Assembly (NCBI GenBank): GCA_007922225.1
Contig: ML679966.1
Span: forward strand, 33,649,383-33,713,382
DNA from: Emydura subglobosa
Taxonomy: Eukaryota > Chordata > Testudines > Chelidae
Direction of reading: 5' to 3'
Length of the DNA: 64,000 bases
Shown here piece after piece: positions 22,480 to 32,475 of the stretch. The stretch's first letter is position 1, and each line of letters starts with the position of its first letter. Position numbers and translations under genes: made by a program. The notes under the pieces were generated by a model that worked only from the letters and a program-made list of their open reading frames with translations, was not told where the DNA came from and did not search any database.

Positions 22480-23520
22480 GTCATGACTTACCTCTAGCCA
22501 GCCACTTTGGGGTCTGGAAGACAATAAAACTGATTTTGCTGTATTTCTGGTAGCCTACACCACACGCTTCTGTTAGGTCCTACATTGATTCTTGCGAGGT
22601 ATGCTGCCAGACAAAGTTCCACTGCACAAAACCTCTAGGCACCTTGGTCCCACTACCTACTCCTTCCCAACCCTGGAAATCCTTATCTCAATTGACTTAA
22701 TTGTAGACCTCCCCAATTCCCAGGATCACACAGCCATGCTAATAGTCATGGATCTATTTAAGATGTTCTGCTTCGTGCTCTATTGAAAGATCCTCATCAC
22801 AGAAATGATTGCTTATTTGTTGTTCCATCACATCTTCAAACTCCATGGATTACCCTCCAAAATCACATCTGACCGCAGATTGCAGTTCATCTCTCACTTC
22901 TGGCAAGAATTATTCCACCTCTTGGATGTCGACCTATGCCTCTCTACTGCATATCACCCCCAAACAGACAGACGTTAAGAAGGGGTGAATCAAATTTTGA
23001 AGCATTATCTGTGTTGTTTTGTTAATTAACACCTGGATGACTGGGTCCGACTTTTACTCTTTGCAGAATTTGCTTATAACAACTTTGATCACAAATCCAC
23101 TCACCAGAGCCCTTTATTTTCCAACTATGGCTTTCACTTCTGATTCCACCCATCCCTGCCACCAATTTCTCACATCCATATAGCTTTTGACTTCGTTAAA
23201 CACTTCCACCACTTCCAGAAGGAACTGAAATCCTAGTTGAATACTCTCAAGGAGGACTAAACACTTCACTGACTGTCATTGTGACATTTGAACACTGCTT
23301 GTGCCTCCCATAAACTCAGCTACCAGTCCCATGGCCCCTTTCCAGTCATTAACAAATTAACTGGTCAGCTTCCATCTCCAGCTGATCCTTTGGGGAAAGT
23401 TCCTGCACTTTCTTGATTGGAACGGGATGACCCAGAAGAACATCTATGGGGAACCAGCTTGTAACATCCATACTCCCAATATGCTCCATGAGTTTCATTG
23501 ATCCCATCATGACAAGCCTG
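22480..23520 (+). pseudogene. integrase and chromodomain remnant of the sushi-like element
   Basis: 'EILISIDLIVDLPNSQDHTA' near 22675 carries the first catalytic Asp context. 'LHGLPSKITSDRRLQFISHF' near 22840 carries the second, and 'STAYHPQTDR' near 22940 leads to the Glu region after a stop. Near 23415-23500 the frame reads 'LDWNGMTQKNIYGEPACNIH', a chromodomain-like W-x-x-N-x-x-P arrangement. Chromodomains at the integrase C-terminus define chromoviruses and direct integration to chromatin marks. Several stops show decay. Confidence 0.65.
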
Positions 23521-23560
23521 TTCTGAAGATGCCTGGGATGTGTTCTCAAAGGGGGAGTAT

Positions 23561-23870
23561 TGTGAGGTAAGCCCTCAGCCAGAGCTTGCAATGACCCATT
23601 CTTCAGGCATGCTGCAGCAGCCAATCCATGAGGAGGAGTGGGTCAGGTGACACCCCTCCACCCCGCTCTCCCCCAGGGACAGCTACATAATCCTACAGAA
23701 AGAGCAGCCAGTCTGTGGAATGTCACCATTCAGCTACCTCTGCTTTATGTTACAGACTGCCCTAGATTTCCAGCCTGCTCTCACCAGTTGGCCTTATACC
23801 AGCATCCACCTGCACCTGCCCGAGCTGGCTCTGCCCCAGCCTCAGTGTGTTGCCCAGCGAGCCCCTGACA
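23561..23870 (+). repeat. 3' LTR of the sushi-like element
   Basis: Starts TGTGAGGTAAGCCC directly after a purine tract and ends CCCCTGACA. Longer than the 5' copy because it keeps the segment around 'gcatgctgcagcagccaatc'. Confidence 0.75.
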
Positions 23871-23926
23871 TGCATTACTCAGATTAGGACACTCAGCTGT
23901 AGTCTGAATGAGAAAGAACACTAGTA

Positions 23927-24901
23927 CAGTAGATGCTTATTTCCAGCAACACCTTGTAAGAGCAACCACCACTTGTGTGCATCATTTCCCTTGGGAACAC
24001 TTTCCCGAATGTGAAATGTCCACTTGGTAACAGCAACATAGCCGCTGCAGAAGAGCAACTTTTTTGACGTTGTGATGTCACATCCAGGGGTGGAGATGAG
24101 AGGACAAACTTCATCTGTCCACTCCCCTCCTGACCCTGGCCCTTCAGTGTAGCTCCAGGGCACACAGCCCTGTACATTTCCTGCCTGACAGAGCCTGTGT
24201 GGAGAGCATATATGTGTGTGTGTGAGGGGAGGGGGGGGGAGGGGAGGGGAGGGGGTTGGGAGGAGGGGCTGGAAGGATGGGGATTTTTTCCGGGGGGGGA
24301 GGGGGAGGGAACTGGGATTGGGGGAGCAGCAGAGACACAGCTGGAAGGTTTCCTCCTCCCTTCCTCAGCGTTGGGCTTGCAGGCGGCGGGATGAGGAGTG
24401 CTATTTTGCAGTCGAGAGTATTGGAGATCCCCCCTCACTGAGCTGTTCCCTCCATCTTGGTTCCTGGTGGCAAGATGTGGATGTGCTGTTTTGCAGTCGG
24501 GTGTTAGGGGAGCCCCCCTCTCCAAGGCACTGTCTGTTCCCTTCCCCCTCCCATCTCCACTGTCTATGCTAGGAGCCACTCCCCCTTCATTGCAGGCTGT
24601 GCAGGGTGCTCTCTCCAACCATCTATCCTTTGCCAGGGTGGAGCATGAAATGCCAGTGAGAGAATCCTCAGCCTGTCCCCGGCAGCCGGGTTCACTCAGC
24701 TGTTTTGCTAACTGAGAGCTTCCCTGCCAAATTCAGGGTTCCCCTGCCTCATTCCCCCCAACCTTGGGGTTCCCTCACTCCTTCCCACCTTTAACTTTTC
24801 ATATGTCTTTGGTTAGATGACACTCCCCATAACAGCAAAAGCTGATTAGGAGCAACATAGCAAAAGGGCACCATTATGTTGCTTCTAATAAGTGTCTACT
24901 G
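23927..24901. mobile_element. non-autonomous pogo/Tigger-like (Tc1/mariner) element
   Basis: The left end TA|CAGTAGATGCTTATT matches the right end read on the other strand, TA|CAGTAGACACTTATT, so the inverted repeats are framed by TA dinucleotides (23925-23926, 24902-24903). Pairing extends to 'agcaacatagc' on both sides. TA duplication plus CAGT-type ends is the pattern of pogo/Tigger transposons. No transposase is present; the interior is GC-rich sequence with a G-run tract, so the open frames here are composition artefacts. Confidence 0.7.
24215..24320 (+). repeat. G-rich tract with quadruplex potential
   Basis: Dense runs of three to eight G separated by short spacers ('ggggaggggggggga' and similar), enough for several overlapping G-quadruplex candidates on the plus strand. 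It sits inside the pogo-like element. Confidence 0.7.
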
Positions 24902-24903
24902 TA

Positions 24904-26830
24904 ATCATTTATAATGATTCCAGAGTGAGATATTCAGTTAAAATTATCATTATTATTATTATTACAGTTTTGTTGAATATATATATTTGGAAATATTTTT
25001 CACATTCAAAAGTGGTCACTGTATCAAATGAAAATTAAGGTCTGTAATTCATGTTTCAAATTTTAAATACATGAATTTGAATTCTTATGCCTTCATTTTG
25101 TATATCTCAAATAATGCAAACTCTTTGATTTGGGGTGGGAGGAATGAAATGTTGATATTTCAAAATGCTCAACAGTGATAGTGTCATCAGGCAGATTGTT
25201 AAAAGATATGGTCTTGTGTAACGTTCCCCCCCCCTCCGGCCTGCAATTTGGACTGGTGTGTAGCTGTGTCACCCCGATCCCTCACTCCCAGGCCCTGACT
25301 TACTCTGCTTTGCTGTGTGAATCACCCACTCCTGGGTCGGCCCATGCCCAGCCTCCTGCGAGTAATCGGTCCCTGATTGACCCCCAGAAAATACCCCCAG
25401 TCCCAGATGCAACCCCGGGAACTGCTGGCTTACAGTATTCAATGCTGTTCAGTGGCTGTAGAGTTGAATCTATCCACATTCTATTGAAAACAGCCTTTCT
25501 TTCTGTGTTAAATTACATCATTCCAAGTGACTGTCAAGCGGCACTGTTTGAGGGTGGGGAAGAAAGTGAGAGAAAAACTCAGCTCTGTTCTCCATGGCTG
25601 TGGTGGGTTCATTTGTGGAAGTGGGTGCTGGATGTAGGGAAACCACAGCTAGGGATGAACAGTGAGGAATGGAGGATCCACACAATGGTGGCTCCTTCTG
25701 CCAATCCTTCTCAGTGGGGTGCTACCTAACTGCACCATATGGGCAACATCAGCCATTGAATAAAGTAGATTGCAAAATAATTACAGAGCAGCTCTGTAGC
25801 CTAGAATGGGGGAAGAGATTATCCTCCTGGGCATCTCCTCCTCTCCTCTCTGTGTAATACTCTGGTATCTTAGTAACTTTTTTAAAAGGTGGCTTTTGGA
25901 ATCAGGGAGAGGGGCCTAGCTGGAACCCTGCTGTAAGCTTTTGGGTGAGAGAACACTTTTTGCTTATTAGTTTTGGTAAAGTTTAGGAGTTAGCTTGTGT
26001 ATTTATCTTTTTATTTCTTTTGTAACAACTCTGACTTATACATCTTCTCACTTATAATCACTAACCATCTCTCTCTCTCAAGTTAATAAACTTGCTTTAC
26101 TGTTTTTTCTAAATCAGTGTGTTCAATTGAAGTGTCTAGGAAGCTTCCACTTGAGACAACAGGGCTAGTGCATATTCATTACCCTGCTTATGAGTTTATA
26201 TGATACAGAGTGCTACAGAACAGTACAAGACACATTTCTGTACTCATAATGAGTTCATCATTCCAATAAAGGGTACCTTGAGGATAGATGGGGGGAAAGA
26301 GATGATGAGGTCACTGTCTCCTTTTTATACACTGACCTTTTGTACTGGAAAAGTCTTGTTGGGTCATGGGGTAGGCAGTTCCATGGCGTACATGAGCTGC
26401 CAACTGTCCTTCAGGTGAATTGTAAATTTCTTGCTTACAACTACCCCCTGGTGAATTTCCGATTAAGCAGGTAATGGCCTTTTAGCACCTAGCTGGCGTG
26501 CCAGTGTGCCTTTTTCTTTGAGAAAATGGTCTGAGGGTGTTACCCAGAACTACAGTATATTTCAGTAACAATCATAAGTAAAATTTCATAGCTCCATATA
26601 CGATGTCGATACACACATTTTAACAGGACAATGATATTCAGTAGATAATGCATTTTCAAATGATACATCAAAAGGCATACTTTGTACATAATGTATCATA
26701 AACCTATAATAGGTGAACATGGGGTACTGGGTGTCACAACTATGTTGACATTTTTAGGTGTGTCTCCATTTAAGATTTTGCAATAATTACAAAGAGGTGG
26801 AAAAAACAGGTGAAAATACAATGTAGAAAA
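24904..26830. other. intergenic; part (about 25190-26480) may be an LTR relic
   Basis: A short ATT microsatellite lies at about 24945-24965. From about 25190 the sequence is GC-richer, then 'caagttaataaacttgcttt' near 26080 gives an AATAAA-type signal in a setting that resembles retroviral-like LTR ends. Boundaries and a target duplication could not be found. The 184-codon plus frame at 25175-25729 has no recognisable domain. Confidence 0.35.
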
Positions 26831-26839
26831 ATAATTTTA

Positions 26840-27419
26840 TAATTTATTCTTGCTCCACTCATATCCATTCACAATGCAGTTGCAAAAATCAGTTTCCTAG
26901 GCTATCACTTTGACCATGTCACCCCTCTCTTTGCATCCTTCCACTGGCTTCCTCTTCTCTATTACATCACACGTAAGCTACTTGTCTTCACTTTCAAGAC
27001 CTTCATAGCCTATTTCCCAACCTATCTCATTCAGTATCAAGAGGTCAAATCCCACCTCCAATCAGCCCATGTTGCCAGCCTCCATTGTCCATTTGCTAAA
27101 TTTTCAAACAAGCACCTTTGTGATTTTGCTCATGTTGTTCCTCATGCTTGGGAGCTTGTAAACAGCCACAAAACTGATTAATTGTTCACCTTCAAATACC
27201 TCCTCAAAACTCCTTAGCTGCAATGCCTACAAAAAACTTGACAATGTTAAGTTGCTGGTATGCTGAGACCACTGCCTTCCATGCCGACCAATGCTAATAG
27301 TTTCCTTGCTCTCCTCCATCTGTCTGTATCCACTATTATCTTTTGGCTTTGCATGTACAATGTAAGCTCTTTGGGGCAGATGCTGTCATTTGTACAGCAC
27401 CTAGCACAATGGGGTCCTA
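26840..27419 (+). mobile_element. L2-like LINE, 3' end, left part (continues at 29100)
   Basis: Coding-like text such as 'HWLPLLYYITRKLLVFTFKT' near 26948 is typical of the ORF2 C-terminus of L2-type LINEs. The 3' UTR landmarks 'gtaagctctttggggcagat' and 'gcacctagcacaatggggtc' follow. The final segment is displaced by the LTR insertion and reappears at 29100-29150 ('ccatgactagggctcct' and an A/T-rich tail). Confidence 0.75.
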
Positions 27420-29099
27420 TGTTACCAGACTTGCCCATCACCTTGGGGTGCGCTCATTTATTAGGGTTCTGGGATCTCTGTAATTTTAACAATGTGCTGC
27501 TTGTGTCACTTGTGTTTCTATGTGGAGCTCTATTTCTCCCTTCTACAAGTCCCTGCCTCCCAATGGAGCTGCCCTGCAGAGCTTAGTTCAACAGGGCTGG
27601 ATTCCTCCAGCCTCCCCGACAGCACATCTGAGCAAGCAGGGTCAGTCAGCACTTCCAAGCTGACACCCTCATAGGCCACGGACTCAGCACAGAACTTGGC
27701 TCAGCAGGGCAACAATAAAATGCAGTTCAACACGCACACAGATTAACAGAGCATCTGACTCTGAGCAGGCAGAGTCAGTCAGCACCTTCAAGTTGCCACA
27801 GACTCAGCAGAGGAACAGAGCATCTGAACAGACAGGGTTGATCAGTACTTCCAAGCTGACACCCTCATATGCACCCTCCCCCCAAATTTATGTTACATTT
27901 GTTCTAGTCGTAACTCCTTTGATGAGCAGACCCCACAGGATTTTTGGGTGTTACAGGATTAGGTAAGAGGAGCAAATAGGGAAGCCGAGAACACGAAAGA
28001 GTAAACGAAGTTAGGAGAGAGTCTGGCAACCAGCTTGACCATAAAAGTTATTTTATTGCCAGGTATATAAAACTTATGATACTAGTAGTAATAGCCATAC
28101 AAGCAGAGACCAACAAACCAAACAGTTACAATATTATAAGGTTTCAATTGGGGTATTGGGAAAATCTAGCCCAAGTTTGATTACAAAAGTCAGGTTTAGA
28201 AAGTTATATCTGGAGTAAAAGAGAGAGAGAGATAAAATTAGGCCTGAGGGGAAAAAGTGGGCTTAACCAGAGAGAGAGAGAGTTGGGGTCTCACCACTCA
28301 GTGCAGCTTGAACCAGTCAAAGGTTCCCAGGTAGATGGACTGTTCAGCTTAGGGTTCAGAGTGCTTGAGACAGGCAGAGCCCACAACACGATCAGTGAAG
28401 GTATTTCAGTCAGAAAAGGGTGAAATCCCAGTGGAACTGGTGCAGCGTTTGGATCCAAGCACCAGAACAGAAACTTGAGTTTGGGTAGGGGTTTTTGTAG
28501 GGAAACAATGGTTCAACGGAGAACACTAGATTTGTTTATGGGTAAATGATGACTCAAGGGAGTATACCGGAGTTGTTTTGTTTAGGCTGGACAATAAAAC
28601 CTGATCATTCCTGGCTATGGGCAATGTTACTTTGACGGAGCTCACAATGCAATCAGGCAGGTTCAGTATTTTGGTTACCAATAAAGGATTCATTACTAGA
28701 ATTGGTCTGATAAATGCTGAGCTGGGTGTGTTCAGGTGTGTGTTGATTAGCATTTGAAGCAGAGATCCCCCATCAGGCAGTGCTCCCCTGCTTCTCTGGT
28801 CCCAGAGTTCAATGTGGTCACTGCCTTGGAACCTCGGTTCTCTGCTCTGAATGCTAATGGAGGTGGCTCCCTGTCCCATCTTTGATGCAAATGAGACTAA
28901 GGGATTTGCCTTAATCCTGTCAGCCTTGTCCAGAGGGTTTTAGGTATGTGTCTCAGTGCATTTTCATTGATTTTTGTAAGTGTTTCTTCTGATCAGTTCT
29001 GGTTCAGGCAGAAGTGGGGGTGTGTGGAAGTCCTTCATGAGTCAGACAGCCTGGATACTGCATCAGGGTTCCCCAGGAACACAGAGCTGACAGGTAACA
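27420..29099. mobile_element. LTR-type insertion (solo LTR or degenerate ERV-like element)
   Basis: The segment begins TGTTACC and ends GGTAACA, a short inverted repeat with TG...CA ends. It is flanked by a perfect 4-bp duplication CCTA (27416-27419 and 29100-29103) and splits one L2-like LINE precisely. No gag, pol or env-like frame is visible and the start does not recur inside, so a solo LTR is the simplest reading, though 1680 bp is long. A second TGTTACAGG at 27953 raises the possibility of two nested pieces. Orientation is not known. Confidence 0.65.
27629..27870 (+). repeat. imperfect tandem repeat inside the LTR insertion
   Basis: Three related units carry 'gagcaagcagggtcagtcag', 'gagcaggcagagtcagtcag' and 'gaacagacagggttgatcag', each followed by 'cacttccaagctgacacc' or a close variant. 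Confidence 0.7.
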
Positions 29100-29150
29100 C
29101 CTAGTCCATGACTAGGGCTCCTACGCACTATGATAATACAAATTAATAGT
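29100..29150 (+). mobile_element. L2-like LINE, last 50 bp (right part)
   Basis: 'ccatgactagggctcctacg' and 'gataatacaaattaatagta' complete the LINE interrupted at 27419. Confidence 0.7.
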
Positions 29151-30399
29151 AATATTCATATTATACATATGTAAATTTAATTATTCCAAAACTTTGTAAT
29201 CTCAAAAAAGACAACATGTCCTACGCAAAAGTAGAAAGAGAATAAAAAGAGAGAAGAGAAGAGAGAGTGATTGTCTGATAATATTGGTAAAACTGAAGTT
29301 CAATTCTTCATACAATTTTGGGCACAGAGTTTTAGTCACTGTATAAGAAAAATGATAATTTTAAATGTTAGCTGGTATATTTATTAGTATATTTTATATT
29401 TTGCAGTATTTGTCTAAGGTAAGTCTTGATCCCGCAAGTTAAACTACGTAGGCAGACTCCTCCACCAACATGCCTATGATTACTGTGTTTGTACAGCACA
29501 CTGTAAATTCCAGAACTCAAATTAATAAGAACAATGAGAGAAAAATAAAAGCTTTACACTACAGGTGGCATTTTTTTTAAAAATGATTTTTTTATTGTAA
29601 TGTAAGTCCTGTAGCCTGAAGCGCTAGGGTACACTGTTGGTGAACAGGGACGAGAACAGCTACAGAGCTACTTCATCTGAATGAGCTTTCTGTCCAGAAT
29701 TTCTTCAGTGACATTTTGGGAACCACCATAAATACATACACCTTAAGAATTGGTTGGATAATTGAAATGCAGTGAGTGAGGGACAAAAGGCTCATACATT
29801 GTGGTGAGGAAACTTTTCAAGGGTCCTATGTGCCACTCCAACTCGTGCTATTGGGAGGATTCTTTGGAAAGAGATGAGAGGTGGCATTTGTCTTCAACAG
29901 AGTGCAATGGAGAGATGGCTCTTTGTTGAAGTTGCGGAGGACAGCAATAGAGCTGAGGGGATACTGGTGAGCTGGGGCCCCTTCTGTCCAATCACTAAAT
30001 AAAGATGAAATCTCAATAGCTGGTTTAGGTGATGGAGCCGGTGGAGAGGAGAGGCAGCATTTACCAAAGCACTGGAAGGGGACCATCATGCCAGAGTGAA
30101 TGTCCGGATGATGGGACTATGCTCCCACTGACACCAAAGGGTGAGTGGGGACTAGCAGAGGGGGAAGTGACCTGATTTTGTCAGTTGAACGTTCACAGCC
30201 ATGGGTGGGGAACTAAATTATACCGACAACTGCCAGAGTTACGGTCTGCGAGTGTTTACTTACTCATTTAGATAGACCAATGCTCCTTTCTCTTAATAAA
30301 GATTTGTTTCCCACCCAGCCAGGGCTCGTGAGTTGGGGGAATGTTACCTATGAAGCGGGCCCAGGATGATCCCAGAAATTCTGGGTGGGGGCCCCAGCC
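29151..30399. other. upstream flank of SLAIN2, nothing recognised
   Basis: Unique-looking sequence between the last repeat and the CpG island. The antisense frame at 29826-30089 has no recognisable domain. In human the next gene upstream of SLAIN2 is TEC on the opposite strand; no TEC exon could be seen here. Confidence 0.5.
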
Positions 30400-30984
30400 C
30401 GCCGCGTCAGTGAGTTGTTCCGCCGCCCACAGCCTGTGGCGGAGGGTTACCGGGGGACGTAGCACCGCTGTGCCGAGGCAGCTGCCTGCTCTCTCTGCCG
30501 GCTGCCCAGGAGCACAGCGCTGCACTGGGGTGGCGGAGCGGCGGATCTGCCCCCGACCAAGGGCGGCTGCTCCGGGACCAGGGTGACCTAACCCCTCCCC
30601 CCATTCACTGGGGGCGCGGACCCCGCTGTTGTCCGACAGCGGCACGAATCGCAGCTGAGCCGGGGTGCGCTGCCTCGGCATCCTTCCTCCGCAGGCAGCT
30701 GCTCGCCGGTTGCAGCCCCGCCCGGGGGCAGCGGGAACGGGCCCGGGCTCCGCCCCTGCCATTGTGTCGCCGCCCCTCGGCCAGCCTCACTCACGCGCCT
30801 CCCGTCCCTTGTCTTCATTCCGTTCGCGGCACTTCCGGGGGGAGCGAGAGTCTCGCCCCGCCCCGCCCCAAGACAAGCCCCGCCCCCGGGCTGAATCGGC
30901 TCTGTCTGTCCCTCCCTCCCGCCCGCCTGCACGTCGGGTGCACGTAGTGACGCCCGGCTGGCCGGGGGCGGGGCGCAGGGCAAG

Positions 30985-31044
30985 ATGGCGCCGCCGGCCG
31001 GATGTGTGTGTCTCCCTCCCCCCGCGGGCCGCCGGCGCAGCTGA
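30985..31044 (+). other. possible upstream open reading frame in the SLAIN2 leader
   Basis: The ATG embedded in the YY1-like motif opens a 19-codon frame closed by TGA at 31042-31044. It matters only if transcription starts upstream of 30985. A separate start-stop element lies at 31121-31126. Confidence 0.35.
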
Positions 31045-31120
31045 CGAGGCGGCGGCTCCTCGCTCGGCCGGGCCCAGCCCCGGCGCAGTCACAGCGGCGG
31101 CGCCTCCTCCAGGCCTGGCC

Positions 31121-31126
31121 ATGTAG
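31121..31126 (+). promoter_or_regulatory. start-stop element (ATGTAG) in the SLAIN2 leader
   Basis: An ATG with G at -3 ('ctggccATGt') is followed at once by TAG, about 127 nt before the coding start. Such minimal upstream frames can hold initiating ribosomes. It would be removed if this part of the leader were spliced out. Confidence 0.4.
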
Positions 31127-31252
31127 AGGCCGGCTGCTGCTTCCCCCACCCCGGAGACGAGAGCGGCCCCTGAGGTAGGCACTGGCAGCCAGCCGGCCGG
31201 CCCCGCGCGAGCGAGTGAGCGAGCCGACGGCCGGGCGCAGGGTGCCGCCGCC

Positions 31253-31626
31253 ATGGAGGACATTAACTCCAACGTGAACGCGGACGCGGAGGTGCGGAAG
31301 CTGCAGGAGCTGGTGAAGAAGCTGGAGAAGCAGAACGAGCAGCTCCGCAGCCGCTCCGGGCCCCCCGCCAGCCCCAAGCGCCTCCCTAGCACCAGTGGCG
31401 CCGCCACCCCTTCCCCGCGGGGAGACCTGCTGCTGGGACTGGAGAGCCGCTGCCTCAGCCCCAGAGCCGGGGCCCGGCGGCCGCCCGGCGAGGAGACGCG
31501 GGACGGGAGAGGCGGGGCGGCGGCCTCAGCGGCTGGAGAAGGCGGCAGCTTCTTGGACGAAGTGGAGCCTCTGAGGCCCGACGAGCTGGAGCGCCTGGCC
31601 GGCTGCGAGGAGGACGAGACAGACTG
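31253..31626 (+). CDS. SLAIN2: SLAIN2 exon 1 (SLAIN motif family protein 2)
   Basis: SLAIN2 is a microtubule plus-end tracking protein. It binds EB proteins and recruits ch-TOG/CKAP5 to promote persistent microtubule growth in interphase; this is known for the mammalian protein. The start ATG lies in a near-perfect Kozak context (gccgccgccATGg). Residues 1-41 contain [20 protein letters not shown] and a following K/E/Q-rich segment, the conserved N-terminal coiled coil. A low-complexity Pro/Ser/Gly/Arg linker follows, then the conserved '[17 protein letters not shown]' near residues 100-116. The exon ends with two bases of a Trp codon before GTGAGG, and the third base comes from exon 2. The linker differs in length and sequence from the mammalian one as I remember it. 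Exons 2-5 follow; the gene runs out of the window. Confidence 0.95.
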
Positions 31627-32227
31627 GTGAGGGGGGCAAGGGGCGGACCTGCTCGCCGTGCTCGGGGATACGCTGCCAGGGGCTGGGCATCCGCAGGCCC
31701 GGGTTCTCCAGCTCCCGGGACACAGGCCGGGGACTGTAGCGGGCTGCCGGGAGCAGTCCTCCCTGGAACCAGCGCCGCTCAGGGAATGTAGTGGGTAGGG
31801 GGGAGCAGCTGAGAGAGGCCATTTGTTTACTAAACCGAGCTGGGAGTGAGTGGGCGTTGTTCTTCCCAGATCGTCTGAAGGAGGCCTCGCCCTCTGAGGC
31901 TGGGTTGGGGGGAGTCTTACGCCCTTTGAGTCAATGGCTCGTAGGAAGCGCTCTCCTCTAAGAGGCAGACTTTAAAAACTGCCTGGTGTGCCCCTGGTGA
32001 ACCTTTTCTCGGTTCTGTAACTAGCAGGGTCTGTACAATGCTACTTGCCATGGCAAAAGTGGTGTATGGGGTCATCCAGATTCTCAGCGAAGATGGAATG
32101 GAGGCTGTTAATGCCTCTGTGGTCAGAAGGGTACCCAGCTGTTTGTGAAACCACAAAGTTGGTAAATCCATGTATGGATCCAGAAACATACTGCAATAAT
32201 CTACTAAATTTTTTTTGGGTACCACTA

Positions 32228-32475
32228 AGGGTATGTCTTGTCCACACAGCAAACAAAAGGCTGTGGGGCTGTTTCACTACTCTGTAGACTTCTGGGCTTA
32301 GGCTAGAGTCTGAGCTCTGGGACCCCTCCCACTTGACAGGGTACTAGAGTCCAGGCTCCAGCCTGAGCCCAGAAGTCTACACAGCAGTGAAACAGCCCCA
32401 CAGCTGGAGCCCTGTGAGCCCCAGTCAGCTGGCATGGGCAAGCTGTGGGTGTCCAATTGCAGTGTTGACACATCC
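32228..32475. repeat. foldback MITE, same family as 6113-6390
   Basis: Left end 'agggtatgtcttgtccacac' pairs with the right end 'tgcagtgttgacacatcc'. Inner pairs include 'gtggggctgtttcactac' against 'cagtgaaacagccccac' and 'agacttctgggctt' against 'gagcccagaagtct', so most of the 250 bp can form one hairpin. Confidence 0.7.

Larger units (their letters stand above)
19749..23870 (+). mobile_element. sushi-like chromodomain Ty3/gypsy retrotransposon, degenerate
   Basis: Two shortened LTRs (19749-19965 and 23561-23870) share wording such as 'gggacagctac', 'aatgtcaccattcagct' and 'ctcaccagttggcc' in the same order. The flanks TGTAT (19744-19748) and TGCAT (23871-23875) look like a 5-bp duplication with one change. 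A clean polypurine tract AAAGGGGGAG sits at 23548-23557, just before the 3' LTR. Inside, in standard gypsy order, are remnants of gag, protease, the C-terminal reverse transcriptase with RNase H, integrase and a chromodomain. Most of the reverse transcriptase has been deleted. Gag and chromodomain wording resembles the sushi-ichi lineage. Confidence 0.82.
30400..31640 (+). promoter_or_regulatory. CpG-island promoter of SLAIN2
   Basis: CpG density rises sharply at about 30400 and falls after exon 1. GC boxes occur at about 30855-30871 ('ccccgccccgcccc') and 30964-30973 ('ggggcggggc'). A YY1-like CAAGATGGCGCC lies at 30981-30992, an element that in vertebrate CpG promoters usually sits just downstream of the start of transcription. 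No TATA box precedes it. I therefore expect transcription to begin near 30950-30990, with a leader of about 270-300 nt before the coding start. The many long frames on both strands are products of GC richness. Confidence 0.75.

Noticed and set aside
23893..24715. A 241-codon antisense frame and plus-strand frames rich in Gly/Pro
   Set aside because: They translate the G-rich tract inside the pogo-like element.
25175..25729. A 184-codon plus frame
   Set aside because: No recognisable domain, proline-rich text typical of LTR-like DNA, no splice context or conserved block.
1..30300. Exons of TEC, the expected upstream neighbour of SLAIN2
   Set aside because: No minus-strand segment resembling a kinase, SH2, SH3 or PH-domain exon was seen; the gene probably lies beyond the window.
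30268..31407. Long open frames on both strands in the CpG island
   Set aside because: They overlap the SLAIN2 promoter and exon 1 in the wrong frame or strand and arise from GC-rich composition with few stop codons.
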